A stretch of DNA of 64,000 nucleotides. Origin: Skermania sp. ID1734 (GTDB lineage: Bacteria; Actinomycetota; Actinomycetes; Mycobacteriales; Mycobacteriaceae). Both the position numbers and the translations under genes were made by a program. The notes beneath the pieces were generated by a model, which did not search any database, had not been told where the DNA came from, and saw only the letters and a program-made list of their open reading frames with translations. The DNA lies in assembly GCF_007489285.1 (NCBI RefSeq), contig NZ_VLIY01000011.1:148479-212478 (forward strand), in the 5' to 3' direction. Shown here piece after piece: positions 31,318-39,814 of this stretch. Every line of letters starts with the position of its first letter. The stretch's first letter is position 1.

Positions 31318-32391
31318 TTAGACGTCGGTCGAGAAGCGCAGCCCCCCGTCGGGGATCTGCACTCCCGGCCACACCCGCGCACCGCGCAGCAGTTCGCAGC
31401 GCGCGCCGATGTCCGCGCCGTCACCGATCACTCCGTCCCGGACCAGCGCCCGCGGTCCGATCCGCGCACCGGAGCCGATGATCGAGCGCTCCACCACCGC
31501 GCCCGCGTCCACCAGCGCACCGTCGAACAGCACCGCGCCGTCCAGGCGCGCACCGGCACCCACCTCCGCGCCGCGACCGACCACCGTGCCGCCGATCAAC
31601 AGCGCACCCGGCGCCACACCTGCGCCGGGATGCACGAGCGACTCACCGCGTTGGCCGGGCAACGCTGGCGACGGGGCGATACCGCGCACCAGGTCAGCTG
31701 AGCCGCGGACAAAGTCTTCGGGGGTGCCCATGTCGCGCCAGTACGACGTATCGACGTGGGCATAGATCCGCGCGCCCTCGGTGAGCAGCGCCGGGAAGAC
31801 CTCACGTTCGACGGAGACGGCGCGGCCGGCGGGGATCTTTTCGATGTATTCGCGGCGGAAGACGTAGCAGCCGGCGTTGATCTGGTCGGTCGGCGGGTCC
31901 TGCGTCTTCTCGAGGAAGGCAGTCACCCGCCCATCGGCGTCGGTGGGCACGCAGCCGAACGCGCGCGGGTCACCCACGCGGACCAGGTGCAGCGTCACGT
32001 CGGCATTGGTGGATTCGTGGGTGTCCAGAATCGCGCCGAGGTCGGAACCGCCGAGGACGTCGCCATTGAACACCATCACCGTGTCGGCGCGCACATGCGA
32101 GAGCACGTTGCGGATCCCGCCCCCGGTGCCCAACGGCTGTTCTTCGGTGACGTACTCGAGCTCCAGGCCCAGCTCCGAGCCGTCGCCGAAGTGCTGCTCG
32201 AAAACCTCTGCCTTATAGGAGGTGCCGAGCACCACATGATTGATCCCGGCGTCGGCGATGCGCGCGAGCAAATGAGTGAGGAACGGCAGTCCGGCGATGG
32301 GCAGCATCGGCTTGGGTGTGGACAGCGTCAGCGGACGCAGTCGGGTGCCTTGCCCGCCGACCAGCACTACCGCATCGGTATTACCCGTCAT
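31318..32391 (-). CDS. Mannose-1-phosphate guanylyltransferase
   Basis: Makes GDP-mannose from mannose-1-phosphate and GTP; 357 residues. The N-terminal nucleotidyltransferase has GGQGTRLRPLT at 12-22 and the metal-binding FNGDVLGG motif. The C-terminal part, from about residue 245, shows left-handed beta-helix hexapeptide repeats. Homologue Rv3264c, which supplies GDP-mannose in M. tuberculosis, completing the path begun by the manA-manB genes 8 kb away. Start overlaps the wbbL end by 11 bases. Confidence 0.9.
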   Translation of the reverse strand: MTGNTDAVVLVGGQGTRLRPLTLSTPKPMLPIAGLPFLTHLLARIADAGINHVVLGTSYKAEVFEQHFGDGSELGLELEYVTEEQPLGTGGGIRNVLSHVRADTVMVFNGDVLGGSDLGAILDTHESTNADVTLHLVRVGDPRAFGCVPTDADGRVTAFLEKTQDPPTDQINAGCYVFRREYIEKIPAGRAVSVEREVFPALLTEGARIYAHVDTSYWRDMGTPEDFVRGSADLVRGIAPSPALPGQRGESLVHPGAGVAPGALLIGGTVVGRGAEVGAGARLDGAVLFDGALVDAGAVVERSIIGSGARIGPRALVRDGVIGDGADIGARCELLRGARVWPGVQIPDGGLRFSTDV

Positions 32392-33286
32392 GTCCGAAAC
32401 CCTCCCGTTCCCGCAACGCGGCCTTTACCGCAAGTTTGGATCGTGCCCCAAGACCGGCCCGTAAAGCCAACCGAAGTGGCGCGTGCCACCAGTTCGGGTG
32501 CCGGTCCGCCTGAAACTGGTACGCGCTGCGGTGATGTGCCGGCAGCATCAGCTCCGGGTAGCGCCCGGCGGCGTGACCCTTCGTATGGGTGACCTCGGCC
32601 GTCGGCACATAGACGTTTTGCCAACCGGCCCTGCCGAGCCGATCGCCGAGGTCGACGTCCTCCATGTACATGAAGTAGCGCGAATCGAAGCCGTGCACCG
32701 AATCGAACGCGGACCGGCGCAGCAGGAGGCAGGAGCCGGAGAGCCAGCCGACCGGGCGCTCGGTGCGCGCCTCGTCCTCTTTCCGATAGGCGCGCGTCCA
32801 CGGATTGTTCGGCCAAACCGTGCCCAGCAACGCGTGCCCGGCGCCGCCGAACAGGCCCGGCACGGCGCGCGCCGACGGATACACGCTGCCGTCGGGTTCC
32901 CGAATGAGCGGGCCGAGCGAGCCCGCTCGCGGCCAGCGCCGCGCCGCCGCGCACAGCTCGTCGATAGCGCCGGGGCTCCACTCCACATCGGGGTTCGCGA
33001 CGACGATGAACTCCACGCTCGGGTCGATCTCGACCACGGCCCGATTCACGGCGCCGCCATAGCCGATATTGCCGCCGGTCGATAGCAGGCGAACCCCCCG
33101 CTTCGCTGCCGCCGCCTCCGGCTGCCCGTCGGTAGACCCGTTGTCGGCAAGAATGACCTGCGGTTTTTGGCTGGTCGCGGCCTCAAGAGTGTCCAGAAAT
33201 CGGTGCAGGTGTTCGCCGGGCGAATAGGTCACCGTCACGACGGCCAACTGCGAACTCACGCCGGTCAGCGTAGCCGCTGGCGTCAT
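32381..33286 (-). CDS. wbbL: dTDP-Rha rhamnosyltransferase for arabinogalactan linker
   Basis: GT2-family glycosyltransferase of 301 residues adding rhamnose to GlcNAc-decaprenyl diphosphate, the linker between peptidoglycan and arabinogalactan. The GT-A core reads AVVTVTYSPGEHL, ILADNGSTDG and VVANPDVEW (the DXD-like ANPD); EDVDLGDRL is the catalytic ED motif. Start at ATG 33284-33286, overlapping the rmlD stop by four bases (ATGA). Homologue Rv3265c. Operon: rmlD-wbbL-guanylyltransferase. Confidence 0.93.
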   Translation of the reverse strand: MTPAATLTGVSSQLAVVTVTYSPGEHLHRFLDTLEAATSQKPQVILADNGSTDGQPEAAAAKRGVRLLSTGGNIGYGGAVNRAVVEIDPSVEFIVVANPDVEWSPGAIDELCAAARRWPRAGSLGPLIREPDGSVYPSARAVPGLFGGAGHALLGTVWPNNPWTRAYRKEDEARTERPVGWLSGSCLLLRRSAFDSVHGFDSRYFMYMEDVDLGDRLGRAGWQNVYVPTAEVTHTKGHAAGRYPELMLPAHHRSAYQFQADRHPNWWHAPLRLALRAGLGARSKLAVKAALREREGFGHDG

Positions 33287-34158
33287 GGGCGAGTGGTCAT
33301 CGCGGCGTGCAGGGCCGATCGCCACGACCGCAACGGGGTCAGCCCCGCGGCCCGCCACGCCCTGTCGGACAGCACGGAATAGCCCGGTCGCGGCGCCGGA
33401 CGAACAAACTGAGCGCTCGTGCAGGGATGCACCCGCTCCGGGTCTGCGCCCAGTTCACTGAACACGGCGCGGGCAAGCTCGAACCAGCTGGCCTGGCCGC
33501 TGTTCGTCGCGTGCAGCACGGGCGGCGCAGTGCGCCCCGCGTCGAGGTGGTCGGCGAGGTCGAGCAACGCGTCGGCCAGATCGGCGGCATAGGTGGGCGA
33601 TCCGATCTGGTCATCGACCACATCGATGGTGTCGCGTTCGGATTCCAGCCGTCGCATGCTGGCCACGAAGTCCCTGTCCGCGCCGGTGTAGACCCAGGCC
33701 GTGCGGACGATGTTGGCCTGCGGCAACACTTCGTGTATCGCCTGCTCGCCCGCCAGTTTCGATTTGCCGTACACCGACACGGGCCCAACCGGCGCATCAG
33801 TCTCGTAGGGCGCCGTGGCCGTTCCGTCGAATACATAGTCGGTGGAGACATGGATGAGGCCGGCGCCGGTATCAGCGCAGGCCTCGGCGAGCACCCGCGG
33901 ACCGGTCGCATTGCCGGCGAAGGCCTGTTCGACGTCGGTCTCGGCCTGGTCGACGGCGGTGTAGGCCGCACAGTTGACGATCAGCGTGTTTGGCTCGGCG
34001 TGTCGGCGCGCCGCCTGCGCGTCGGTGATGTCGAATTCATCGGACCCGAAACCGACCGCGACCCGGCCCCGCGCGGCCGCGCGCGCCAGCACCTGACGGC
34101 CGAGCTGGCCTCGAGCACCCGTCACCACAATTCGCCTCACGGGCGACAAGTGTGGCAC
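33283..34158 (-). CDS. rmlD: dTDP-4-dehydrorhamnose reductase
   Basis: Last step of dTDP-L-rhamnose synthesis; 291-residue NAD(P)H-dependent short-chain fold. Cofactor motif GARGQLG at 14-20, catalytic Thr106 in STDYVFDG, and YxxxK as Tyr130/Lys134 (YGKSK). It heads the minus-strand run rmlD-wbbL-guanylyltransferase, divergent from the LCP gene. Homologue Rv3266c. Confidence 0.95.
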   Translation of the reverse strand: MPHLSPVRRIVVTGARGQLGRQVLARAAARGRVAVGFGSDEFDITDAQAARRHAEPNTLIVNCAAYTAVDQAETDVEQAFAGNATGPRVLAEACADTGAGLIHVSTDYVFDGTATAPYETDAPVGPVSVYGKSKLAGEQAIHEVLPQANIVRTAWVYTGADRDFVASMRRLESERDTIDVVDDQIGSPTYAADLADALLDLADHLDAGRTAPPVLHATNSGQASWFELARAVFSELGADPERVHPCTSAQFVRPAPRPGYSVLSDRAWRAAGLTPLRSWRSALHAAMTTRP

Positions 34159-34246
34159 GCCGATGCCTCGGTTCGCCGAGACTGCCTGAGCACACCGTTA
34201 ACCTGAACGTGCCTTTATCCGCCTAATCCACCGCGAAAGGACCGAC

Positions 34247-35704
34247 TTGCCGACCACGAGCACGCCGCCGAACCGGCCTTTCCGGTCGGTGCACACCGTG
34301 GTGGCGGCGCTCGCGGTGCTCGCCCTGGTGATCACCGGGCTCGGCTGGCACAGCCTCGATTCGCTGCGCAGCAACATCGCCGTCGCGGCGGGCCTGGGAT
34401 TGGGCGGCGCCGACGACGGTGCTGTGGACATCCTGCTGGTCGGCCTCGACAGCCGCACCGACGCGCACGGGAATCCGCTGAGCGACTCCGAGCGCGCCAT
34501 GCTGCACGCCGGCGACGAGGTATCCAGCAGCACAGACACGATCATCCTGGTGCGCGTGCCGAACAACGGAAAGTCGGCAACCGCCATCTCCATTCCGCGC
34601 GACTCCTACGTGAACGTTCCCGGCATCGGCAACACCAAGATCAACGCCGCCTACGGAGCCACCAAGGAAGCCAAGCGGCTGGAGCTGGTCAAGGAAGGCA
34701 TACCCGAGGACCAAGCGGAGGAAGAGGCCACGAAGGCGGGGCGTGAGGCGCTGGTGAAGGCGGTCGCCGACCTCACCGGTGTCACCGTCGACCATTACGC
34801 CGAGATCGGCCTGCTGGGGTTCGTGCTGCTCACCAACGCGGTCGGTGGCGTCGACGTCTGCCTCAACAACCCCGTCTACGAACCACTCTCGGGCGCGAAC
34901 TTCCCGGCCGGTGAGCAGACCCTCAACGGCCCACAGGCGCTGAGCTTTGTGCGGCAGCGCCACGACCTACCCCGCGGCGACCTCGACCGCATCGTTCGCC
35001 AGCAGGTGTTCATGGCATCGCTCGTGCGAAAGGTGCTCAGCGCCAAGACCTTGAGTGATCCGTCGAAGCTGTCCCAGTTGAGCGACGCCATTTCTCGTTC
35101 GGTGGTGCTCGATTCCGATTGGGACATCCTCAATTTCGCCGAGCAACTGCAGGATCTCGCCGGTGGCCAGGTGAAGTTCGAGACCATTCCGGTCGCCGAC
35201 ATCAACGGCGAGACCGACGATGGCGAATCGGTGGTGAAAGTGAACAAGCAGGCCGTGCGGGACTATGTGGCCAGCCTGGCCGACAACTCCGACAGCGCCG
35301 CGGCGTCCGTCGACCCCAACTCCGTGACTGTCGACGTGGCCAATGCCACCGACACCGACGGGCTCGCCAGTCGAGTGTCACAGGCACTGACGGACAAGGG
35401 CTTCCACGAAGGCACCGTCGGCAACAGCACGGGCCAGTCGGTCTCGCACACCGAGGTGCTCGCCGCGTCCAGCGACGACGCCGGCGCCAAGGCGGTGGCC
35501 GACGCGCTCGGTGGCGTCTCCGTCGATGCCGACGGTTCCGTTCCCTCCGGCACTGTGCGCGTGGTGCTGGCGTCCGACTATCACGGACCGGGATCGAGCG
35601 ACTCGTCGGGCACTTCCGCCGTCGCGGACACGTCCGGCGCCACGCCGGCTCCGCCCGCGCCCCCGATCAGCGCCGGCAAGGGCGGCCCCAAATGCGTGAA
35701 TTAG
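34247..35704 (+). CDS. cpsA: LCP (LytR-CpsA-Psr) family cell-wall ligase
   Basis: 485-residue enzyme predicted to transfer arabinogalactan from its lipid carrier to peptidoglycan. One membrane segment (about 18-36), LCP domain about 60-265 with conserved Arg/Asp residues (ISIPRDSYV, RQRHDLPRGDLDRIVRQQ), and a LytR_C domain about 330-425; a Pro/Ser/Ala-rich tail follows. The start is TTG at 34247 with GAAAGGAC before it. It is divergent from rmlD, whose product feeds the same polymer. Homologue Rv3267. Confidence 0.92.
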   Translation: MPTTSTPPNRPFRSVHTVVAALAVLALVITGLGWHSLDSLRSNIAVAAGLGLGGADDGAVDILLVGLDSRTDAHGNPLSDSERAMLHAGDEVSSSTDTIILVRVPNNGKSATAISIPRDSYVNVPGIGNTKINAAYGATKEAKRLELVKEGIPEDQAEEEATKAGREALVKAVADLTGVTVDHYAEIGLLGFVLLTNAVGGVDVCLNNPVYEPLSGANFPAGEQTLNGPQALSFVRQRHDLPRGDLDRIVRQQVFMASLVRKVLSAKTLSDPSKLSQLSDAISRSVVLDSDWDILNFAEQLQDLAGGQVKFETIPVADINGETDDGESVVKVNKQAVRDYVASLADNSDSAAASVDPNSVTVDVANATDTDGLASRVSQALTDKGFHEGTVGNSTGQSVSHTEVLAASSDDAGAKAVADALGGVSVDADGSVPSGTVRVVLASDYHGPGSSDSSGTSAVADTSGATPAPPAPPISAGKGGPKCVN

Positions 35705-36420
35705 GCCCAACTCTCACCGACGCGCTGCTCGAGCCGATCCTCGATCGTGACCCGGCGGGTCCGCGCATCACCTACTACGACGACGCCACCGGCGCACGCG
35801 TCGAGTTGTCCGCGCTGACCCTGGCCAACTGGGCGGCCAAGACCGCGAACCTCCTGCGCGACGAGTTCGCACTGACCCCTGGCGCACGGGTTGTCGTGCT
35901 GCTGCGCGCGCATTGGCAGACCGCTGCCGTGCTGCTCGGAGCCTGGTGGGCGGGCGTCGAAGTGGTGCTGGAAGCTGATCCCGACGCCGAACTGGCCTTC
36001 GTCACCGCCGACCGGATCGACGACGTCGACGGGGTACCCGAGGTGGTGGCGCTGTCGCTGGACCCTATGGGCGGCTCCGTGCACGACCTTCCGGTAGGTG
36101 TCACCGACTACGCATCGGCGGTGCGGGTGCACGGCGACCAGTTCGCCGCCCGCAACGCCGGACTGGCGCTCGCTGGGATGGGCGTGTCCGAAGTGCTGGC
36201 CGCCGCCCGGGCGTCCGCAGAAGCACAGGGCGTGTCGGCGAGCGACCGTGTGCTTTCGACCGGTGAGTGGGATACCGCGAGTGCGCTGGTCGATCGGTGG
36301 CTTGCGGTGCTCGTTGTCGGCGCGTCGTTGGTACAGGTGGTCAACGCCGATCCGGCTCGTCGCGATCACGTGGTGCAGTCCGAGCGGGTGACCGTTCAGC
36401 TGCGATCCGGGGCGCAGTAG
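35692..36420 (+). CDS. TIGR03089 family protein (acyl-CoA synthetase-like fragment)
   Basis: 242-residue protein of a mycobacterial family related to the N-terminal part of AMP-dependent synthetases (ANWAAKTANLLRDEF, VVVLLRAHWQTAAVLLGAWWAGVEVVL) but without the adenylation core motifs. ATG at 35692 overlaps the LCP stop by 13 bases. It corresponds to Rv3268. Function unknown. Confidence 0.82.
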   Translation: MRELGPTLTDALLEPILDRDPAGPRITYYDDATGARVELSALTLANWAAKTANLLRDEFALTPGARVVVLLRAHWQTAAVLLGAWWAGVEVVLEADPDAELAFVTADRIDDVDGVPEVVALSLDPMGGSVHDLPVGVTDYASAVRVHGDQFAARNAGLALAGMGVSEVLAAARASAEAQGVSASDRVLSTGEWDTASALVDRWLAVLVVGASLVQVVNADPARRDHVVQSERVTVQLRSGAQ

Positions 36421-36779
36421 CCGCCGTCGGCGAGGCCGGCCTCTCGCTCGAATTTGTTGGCGTCCTTGGGATTACGCAGTTCCTCGACGAGGTAGCGCAG
36501 CGCGAACCCGAATCCGTAACGCGCCCACTGGTCGGCGTGTACCGCCTCATGTCGCAGCACCGGCTCGGTGACGTTGCAGCGGGTGAGATACGCGCCGCCG
36601 AGCGTTGTGCCCGCGCGGCCGAAACCCGTTCGCATGCCGCTGCAGACGTAGATCTGATGGCGGTCATCGAAGGCGATCTGCGCCCGCCACGCCTTGGCAT
36701 AGCCGAGCGCCAACGCCGTAACGATGCTGGCCTGCCACCGGCCACGTCCGGCAGCACGCAGATGCCGCATGCCCGTCAT
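36396..36779 (-). CDS. Small HEXXH-motif protein coupled to a PPOX gene
   Basis: 127-residue protein of unknown role. It contains HEAVHADQW (HEXXH) followed by a helical, Leu/Arg-rich segment, and a conserved Cys-containing DRHQIYVCSGMRTGF block, and ends GYCAPDRS. Related small proteins in this order are often annotated as Fe-S oxidoreductases without clear support. The start overlaps the upstream gene's stop by ATGA (start 36777-36779); the 3' end overlaps the convergent TIGR03089 gene by 25 bases. The HEXXH motif suggests metal binding, but only one such motif is present and no third ligand is assigned. Confidence 0.6.
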   Translation of the reverse strand: MTGMRHLRAAGRGRWQASIVTALALGYAKAWRAQIAFDDRHQIYVCSGMRTGFGRAGTTLGGAYLTRCNVTEPVLRHEAVHADQWARYGFGFALRYLVEELRNPKDANKFEREAGLADGGYCAPDRS

Positions 36780-37189
36780 CCGGTCATGTCGAAGTTCGAA
36801 ATCACCTTCGTGTGACGTATTCGCACCACGAGTTCGCCCGGCACCCCATTGCGTTTGCCGAACTCTTCGGCGCGGTCGGCCCCCATGTAGCGAGCGCCGA
36901 TCGCCGTGGCGGTGCGAACCAATTCGGCGGGGTCTTCGGAGATTTCGGCCACGCCCTGTACTTGGACGAAGGCGTACGGCGGCTGCTCGAGGTCCACACA
37001 TAGGGTCACCCGGTTGTCGCGGCGCAGCGCCTTGCCTTTGGCTGTACTGGCGGCGGTGTTGAAAACCAGCGAATCACCGTCCAGCACAAACCAAATAGGC
37101 GCCACCAGGGCGCGACCATCCCGGGCCGTGTAGGCCAGTTTGCCGGTGCGGGTGCCGGCGGCAAGGAATTCGCGTTCGCGATCGTTCAC
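36776..37189 (-). CDS. PPOX-class (F420-dependent type) oxidoreductase
   Basis: 137-residue flavin-fold protein with the pattern of the TIGR03618 PPOX F420 family: REFLAAGTRTGKLAYTA, APIWFVLDGDSLVFNTAA, KGKALRRDNRVTLCVD, YMGADRAEEF. Such proteins bind F420 or heme/FMN; in this order many are F420H2-dependent reductases, consistent with fbiA/fbiB nearby. GTG start chosen at 37187-37189 to fit family length; an ATG 13 codons earlier is possible. Cofactor identity is inferred. Confidence 0.8.
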   Translation of the reverse strand: MNDREREFLAAGTRTGKLAYTARDGRALVAPIWFVLDGDSLVFNTAASTAKGKALRRDNRVTLCVDLEQPPYAFVQVQGVAEISEDPAELVRTATAIGARYMGADRAEEFGKRNGVPGELVVRIRHTKVISNFDMTG

Positions 37190-37298
37190 GGATGCCAGGG
37201 TACGGGCGTTCGTGCAGTGAGCGTCCAAGCTTTGCGCCGCGGCGACGTGATCCCGCTCGCCGACAGCAAAAAATGGACGCCCAGTGCACCTGCCTCGA

Positions 37299-38456
37299 CT
37301 ACTTGAGCAGCGCGCGCGACATCACGACGCGCTGAATCTGGTTGGTGCCCTCGTAGATCTGGGTGATCTTGGCGTCGCGCATCATCCGCTCGACCGGGAA
37401 GTCGCGGGTGTAGCCCGCGCCGCCGAACAGCTGCACGGCCGACTCGGTGACGTCCATCGCGGTATCGGAGGCCAAGCACTTCGACGCTGCGGAGATGAAG
37501 CCGAGCCCCGGCTCACCGCGCTCGGCCTTGGCCGCGGCCGTGTAGACCATCAACCGGGCGGCCTCGACCTTCATGGCCATGTCGGCCAGTTCGAACTGCA
37601 CGCCCTGGAACTCGGAGATCGACTTGCCGAACTGCTTGCGGTCCTTGGTGTAGGCGACGGCCGCATCGAGCGCACCTTGGGCGATGCCCACAGCCTGCGC
37701 GCCCACGGTGGGCCGGGTGTGGTCGAGGGTCTCGAGTGCGGTCTTGAAGCCGGTGCCGGGATCACCGATCATCCGGTCCCCGGGAATGCGGCAGTTCTCG
37801 AAGTAGAGTTCCGCGGTCGGCGAGCCCTTGATGCCCAGCTTGCGTTCCTTGGGCCCGACGACAAAGCCCTCGTCGTCCTTGTGCACCATGAACGCCGAGA
37901 TTCCGTTGGCGCCCTTCTCGGGGTCGGTCACGGCCATGACGGTGTACCAGGTCGACTTACCGCCATTGGTGATCCAGCACTTGGAGCCGTTGAGAATCCA
38001 GTCGTCGCCGTCGGCCTTGGCTCGGGTGCGCATGCTGCCGGCGTCGGACCCGGCTTCGCGCTCGGAAAGGGCGTAGGACGCCATGGCGCCGTTGGCGATG
38101 TCCGGCAGCACTTTCTGCTTGAGTTCCTCGGAGCCCTTGAGGATCAGCCCCATGGTGCCGAGCTTGTTGACCGCCGGAATTAGCGACGAGGACGCGCACA
38201 CTCGCGCGACCTCCTCAATCACAATGCAGGTCGCCACCGAGTCCGCGCCCTGGCCGTCATATGCCTCGGGGACGTGCACCGCGTTGAAACCGGAGTTGAC
38301 GAGCGCCTTCAGCGCCTCTTCCGGGAATCGCTCGTTTTCGTCCACATCGGCGGCGTGCGGTTGGATTTCCTTTTCAGCCAACGACCGAATTGCGGCGCGC
38401 AACTCGTCGTGTTCGTCGGAAAGCTTGAAAAGGTCGAAGTCCGGGTTGCCGGCCAT
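37299..38456 (-). CDS. fadE25: Acyl-CoA dehydrogenase FadE25
   Basis: 385-residue FAD enzyme oxidising acyl-CoA to trans-2-enoyl-CoA. Motifs: ALSEREAGSDAG, KCWITNGG, and the catalytic-base stretch QIYEGTNQIQRVVM near the C-terminus. Start at ATG 38454-38456 with GAGGAGACC upstream. Homologue Rv3274c. The upstream gap (38457-38571) holds two near-identical 13-bp dyads (38485-38497, 38561-38573), candidate operators for the adjacent TetR. Confidence 0.92.
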   Translation of the reverse strand: MAGNPDFDLFKLSDEHDELRAAIRSLAEKEIQPHAADVDENERFPEEALKALVNSGFNAVHVPEAYDGQGADSVATCIVIEEVARVCASSSLIPAVNKLGTMGLILKGSEELKQKVLPDIANGAMASYALSEREAGSDAGSMRTRAKADGDDWILNGSKCWITNGGKSTWYTVMAVTDPEKGANGISAFMVHKDDEGFVVGPKERKLGIKGSPTAELYFENCRIPGDRMIGDPGTGFKTALETLDHTRPTVGAQAVGIAQGALDAAVAYTKDRKQFGKSISEFQGVQFELADMAMKVEAARLMVYTAAAKAERGEPGLGFISAASKCLASDTAMDVTESAVQLFGGAGYTRDFPVERMMRDAKITQIYEGTNQIQRVVMSRALLK

Positions 38457-38484
38457 CAGGGTCTCCTCGATAAGAAGTTCATGC

Positions 38485-38573
38485 GGCACTCAGTGCCAAG
38501 ACGCACTTACTATAGCTGACCCAATTCGCCCATGCAGGGGGTAACTCCGTGTCATGACGCGACACTGAGTGTC
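38485..38573 (-). promoter_or_regulatory. Paired 13-bp dyads between fadE25 and tetR
   Basis: GGCACT-C-AGTGCC at 38485-38497 and GACACT-G-AGTGTC at 38561-38573 are perfect inverted repeats that fit one consensus, GRCACTSAGTGYC. The first is 29 bases upstream of the fadE25 start; the second overlaps the tetR stop. Between them the minus strand has TATAGT (38509-38514), a possible -10. GTCATGAC at 38551-38558 is a further 8-bp palindrome. The pair looks like operator sites for the neighbouring TetR protein or another TetR-type regulator. Confidence 0.6.
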
Positions 38574-39231
38574 ATTCATCGAGGGTTGAGCGCAAACTAT
38601 CGATGATCCGCTCGGGTGCGACGCCGCGCCGAAACACCGCGACGACCACATCGCCATCGGTTGCCGGCGCCGCCGCCGAAAACCGGGAACGCAGCTGCAT
38701 AAGCTCTGTGCGCAGCTCGTGCGAGGTTGCTGCCGAATCGCCGCGCACCAGGCGGCGCAGCAACAGATTGTGGGTGGCCGTCACGGCGGCCGCGAACTGC
38801 ACGAGTGTGACATTGTCCACATTCGGCAACTCGGCACGCAGGTAGTCGGTGAACAGCCGCTCGTACCGAAAAATCGTCACGATCTCGCGCTCCCGCAGCA
38901 CCGGCACCTCGTGCACGATGGCGTATCTGCGACGCGACACTTCACGCCAGTGCGCGAAACCCTCGAACACCATCACGGCCGCTTCGCACACTGCTTCCCA
39001 CGGGTCGGCATGCGACTCGGACAGATACTCCGCGACTTTGGCCAGCAGGATTTCGTGGTCGGCGAAGACCACGTCTTCCTTGCCGTGAAACTGCCGGAAG
39101 AAGGTGCGCCGGGAAATTCCCGCTGCAGCGGCGATCTCGTCGACCGTGGTGGCCTCGTAGCCGTTTTCGGCGAAGAGACGCAGCGCCTCTCCGGCCACGG
39201 TGAGCCGGAACCGGGCGGGATCAGCATTCAT
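38572..39231 (-). CDS. TetR family regulator upstream of fadE25
   Basis: 219-residue regulator. N-terminal HTH is clear (GYEATTVDEIAAAAGISRRTFFRQFHGKEDVVF, about residues 25-57); the ligand domain follows. Start at ATG 39229-39231, 13 bases downstream of purE, so it can be read through from the purK-purE operon. It stands directly upstream of fadE25, whose leader carries two matching dyads, suggesting it represses fadE25. Target assignment is inference. Confidence 0.88.
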   Translation of the reverse strand: MNADPARFRLTVAGEALRLFAENGYEATTVDEIAAAAGISRRTFFRQFHGKEDVVFADHEILLAKVAEYLSESHADPWEAVCEAAVMVFEGFAHWREVSRRRYAIVHEVPVLREREIVTIFRYERLFTDYLRAELPNVDNVTLVQFAAAVTATHNLLLRRLVRGDSAATSHELRTELMQLRSRFSAAAPATDGDVVVAVFRRGVAPERIIDSLRSTLDE

Positions 39232-39244
39232 GGGCAGTCGCGCC

Positions 39245-39814
39245 TCAACCGAGCAACCGGCGCCGCAGCGCTTCGTCTTTCTCGGCGACCATAGCCTCGA
39301 GCCCGGCCTGGAACTTCTCCATTCGGCCGCGGACTTCGGGGTCGGCTGCGCCGATGATCCGGGCGGCCAGCAACCCCGCGTTGCGTGCACCACCGATCGA
39401 CACCGTGGCCACGGGAACGCCGGCGGGCATCTGCACGATGGACAGCAGCGAGTCCATGCCGTCGAGGTACTTCAGCGGCACCGGCACCCCGATCACCGGC
39501 AGTGCCGTCGCCGATGCCACCATCCCCGGCAGGTGCGCGGCTCCCCCGGCTCCGGCGATGATCACCTGCAGCCCGCGCCCGGCGGCGGTGCGCGCGTAGT
39601 CGAGCATCTTCTGGGGAGTGCGGTGCGCCGAAACGACACCGACTTCGAAGCGGATATCGAATTCGGCCAAGGCGTGGGCGGCGGCCTCCATGGTGGGCCA
39701 GTCGGAGTCGCTGCCCATGATCAGGCCGACGGCAGGAGCGGAGCCTGCGGAACGATCAGAAGACGCAGGAGCGGAGCCTGCGGAGCGACCAGATGACACA
39801 GCAGGGTCACTCAT
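39245..39814 (-). CDS. purE: N5-carboxyaminoimidazole ribonucleotide mutase
   Basis: Converts N5-CAIR to CAIR in purine synthesis; 189 residues. Core motifs [19 protein letters not shown] and [12 protein letters not shown] are intact. The N-terminus carries a two-fold 11-residue repeat (residues 6-27, [10 protein letters not shown] / [10 protein letters not shown]) from a 33-bp tandem duplication. The ATG overlaps the purK stop by eight bases. Enzyme length without this tail matches the family. Confidence 0.95.
   Translation of the reverse strand: MSDPAVSSGRSAGSAPASSDRSAGSAPAVGLIMGSDSDWPTMEAAAHALAEFDIRFEVGVVSAHRTPQKMLDYARTAAGRGLQVIIAGAGGAAHLPGMVASATALPVIGVPVPLKYLDGMDSLLSIVQMPAGVPVATVSIGGARNAGLLAARIIGAADPEVRGRMEKFQAGLEAMVAEKDEALRRRLLG
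39734..39799 (-). repeat. 33-bp tandem duplication inside the purE N-terminus
   Basis: Two in-frame 33-bp units (39767-39799 and 39734-39766) encode [11 protein letters not shown] and [11 protein letters not shown], ahead of the conserved enzyme core. They differ at a few positions and share the word CCGCAGGCTCCGCTCC. The block lies outside the enzyme core and its composition is that of a low-complexity linker. It is a candidate recent repeat insertion. Confidence 0.8.

Noticed and set aside
36396..36420. 25-base overlap of two convergent genes
   Set aside because: Small convergent overlaps occur several times in this packed window and need no special explanation.
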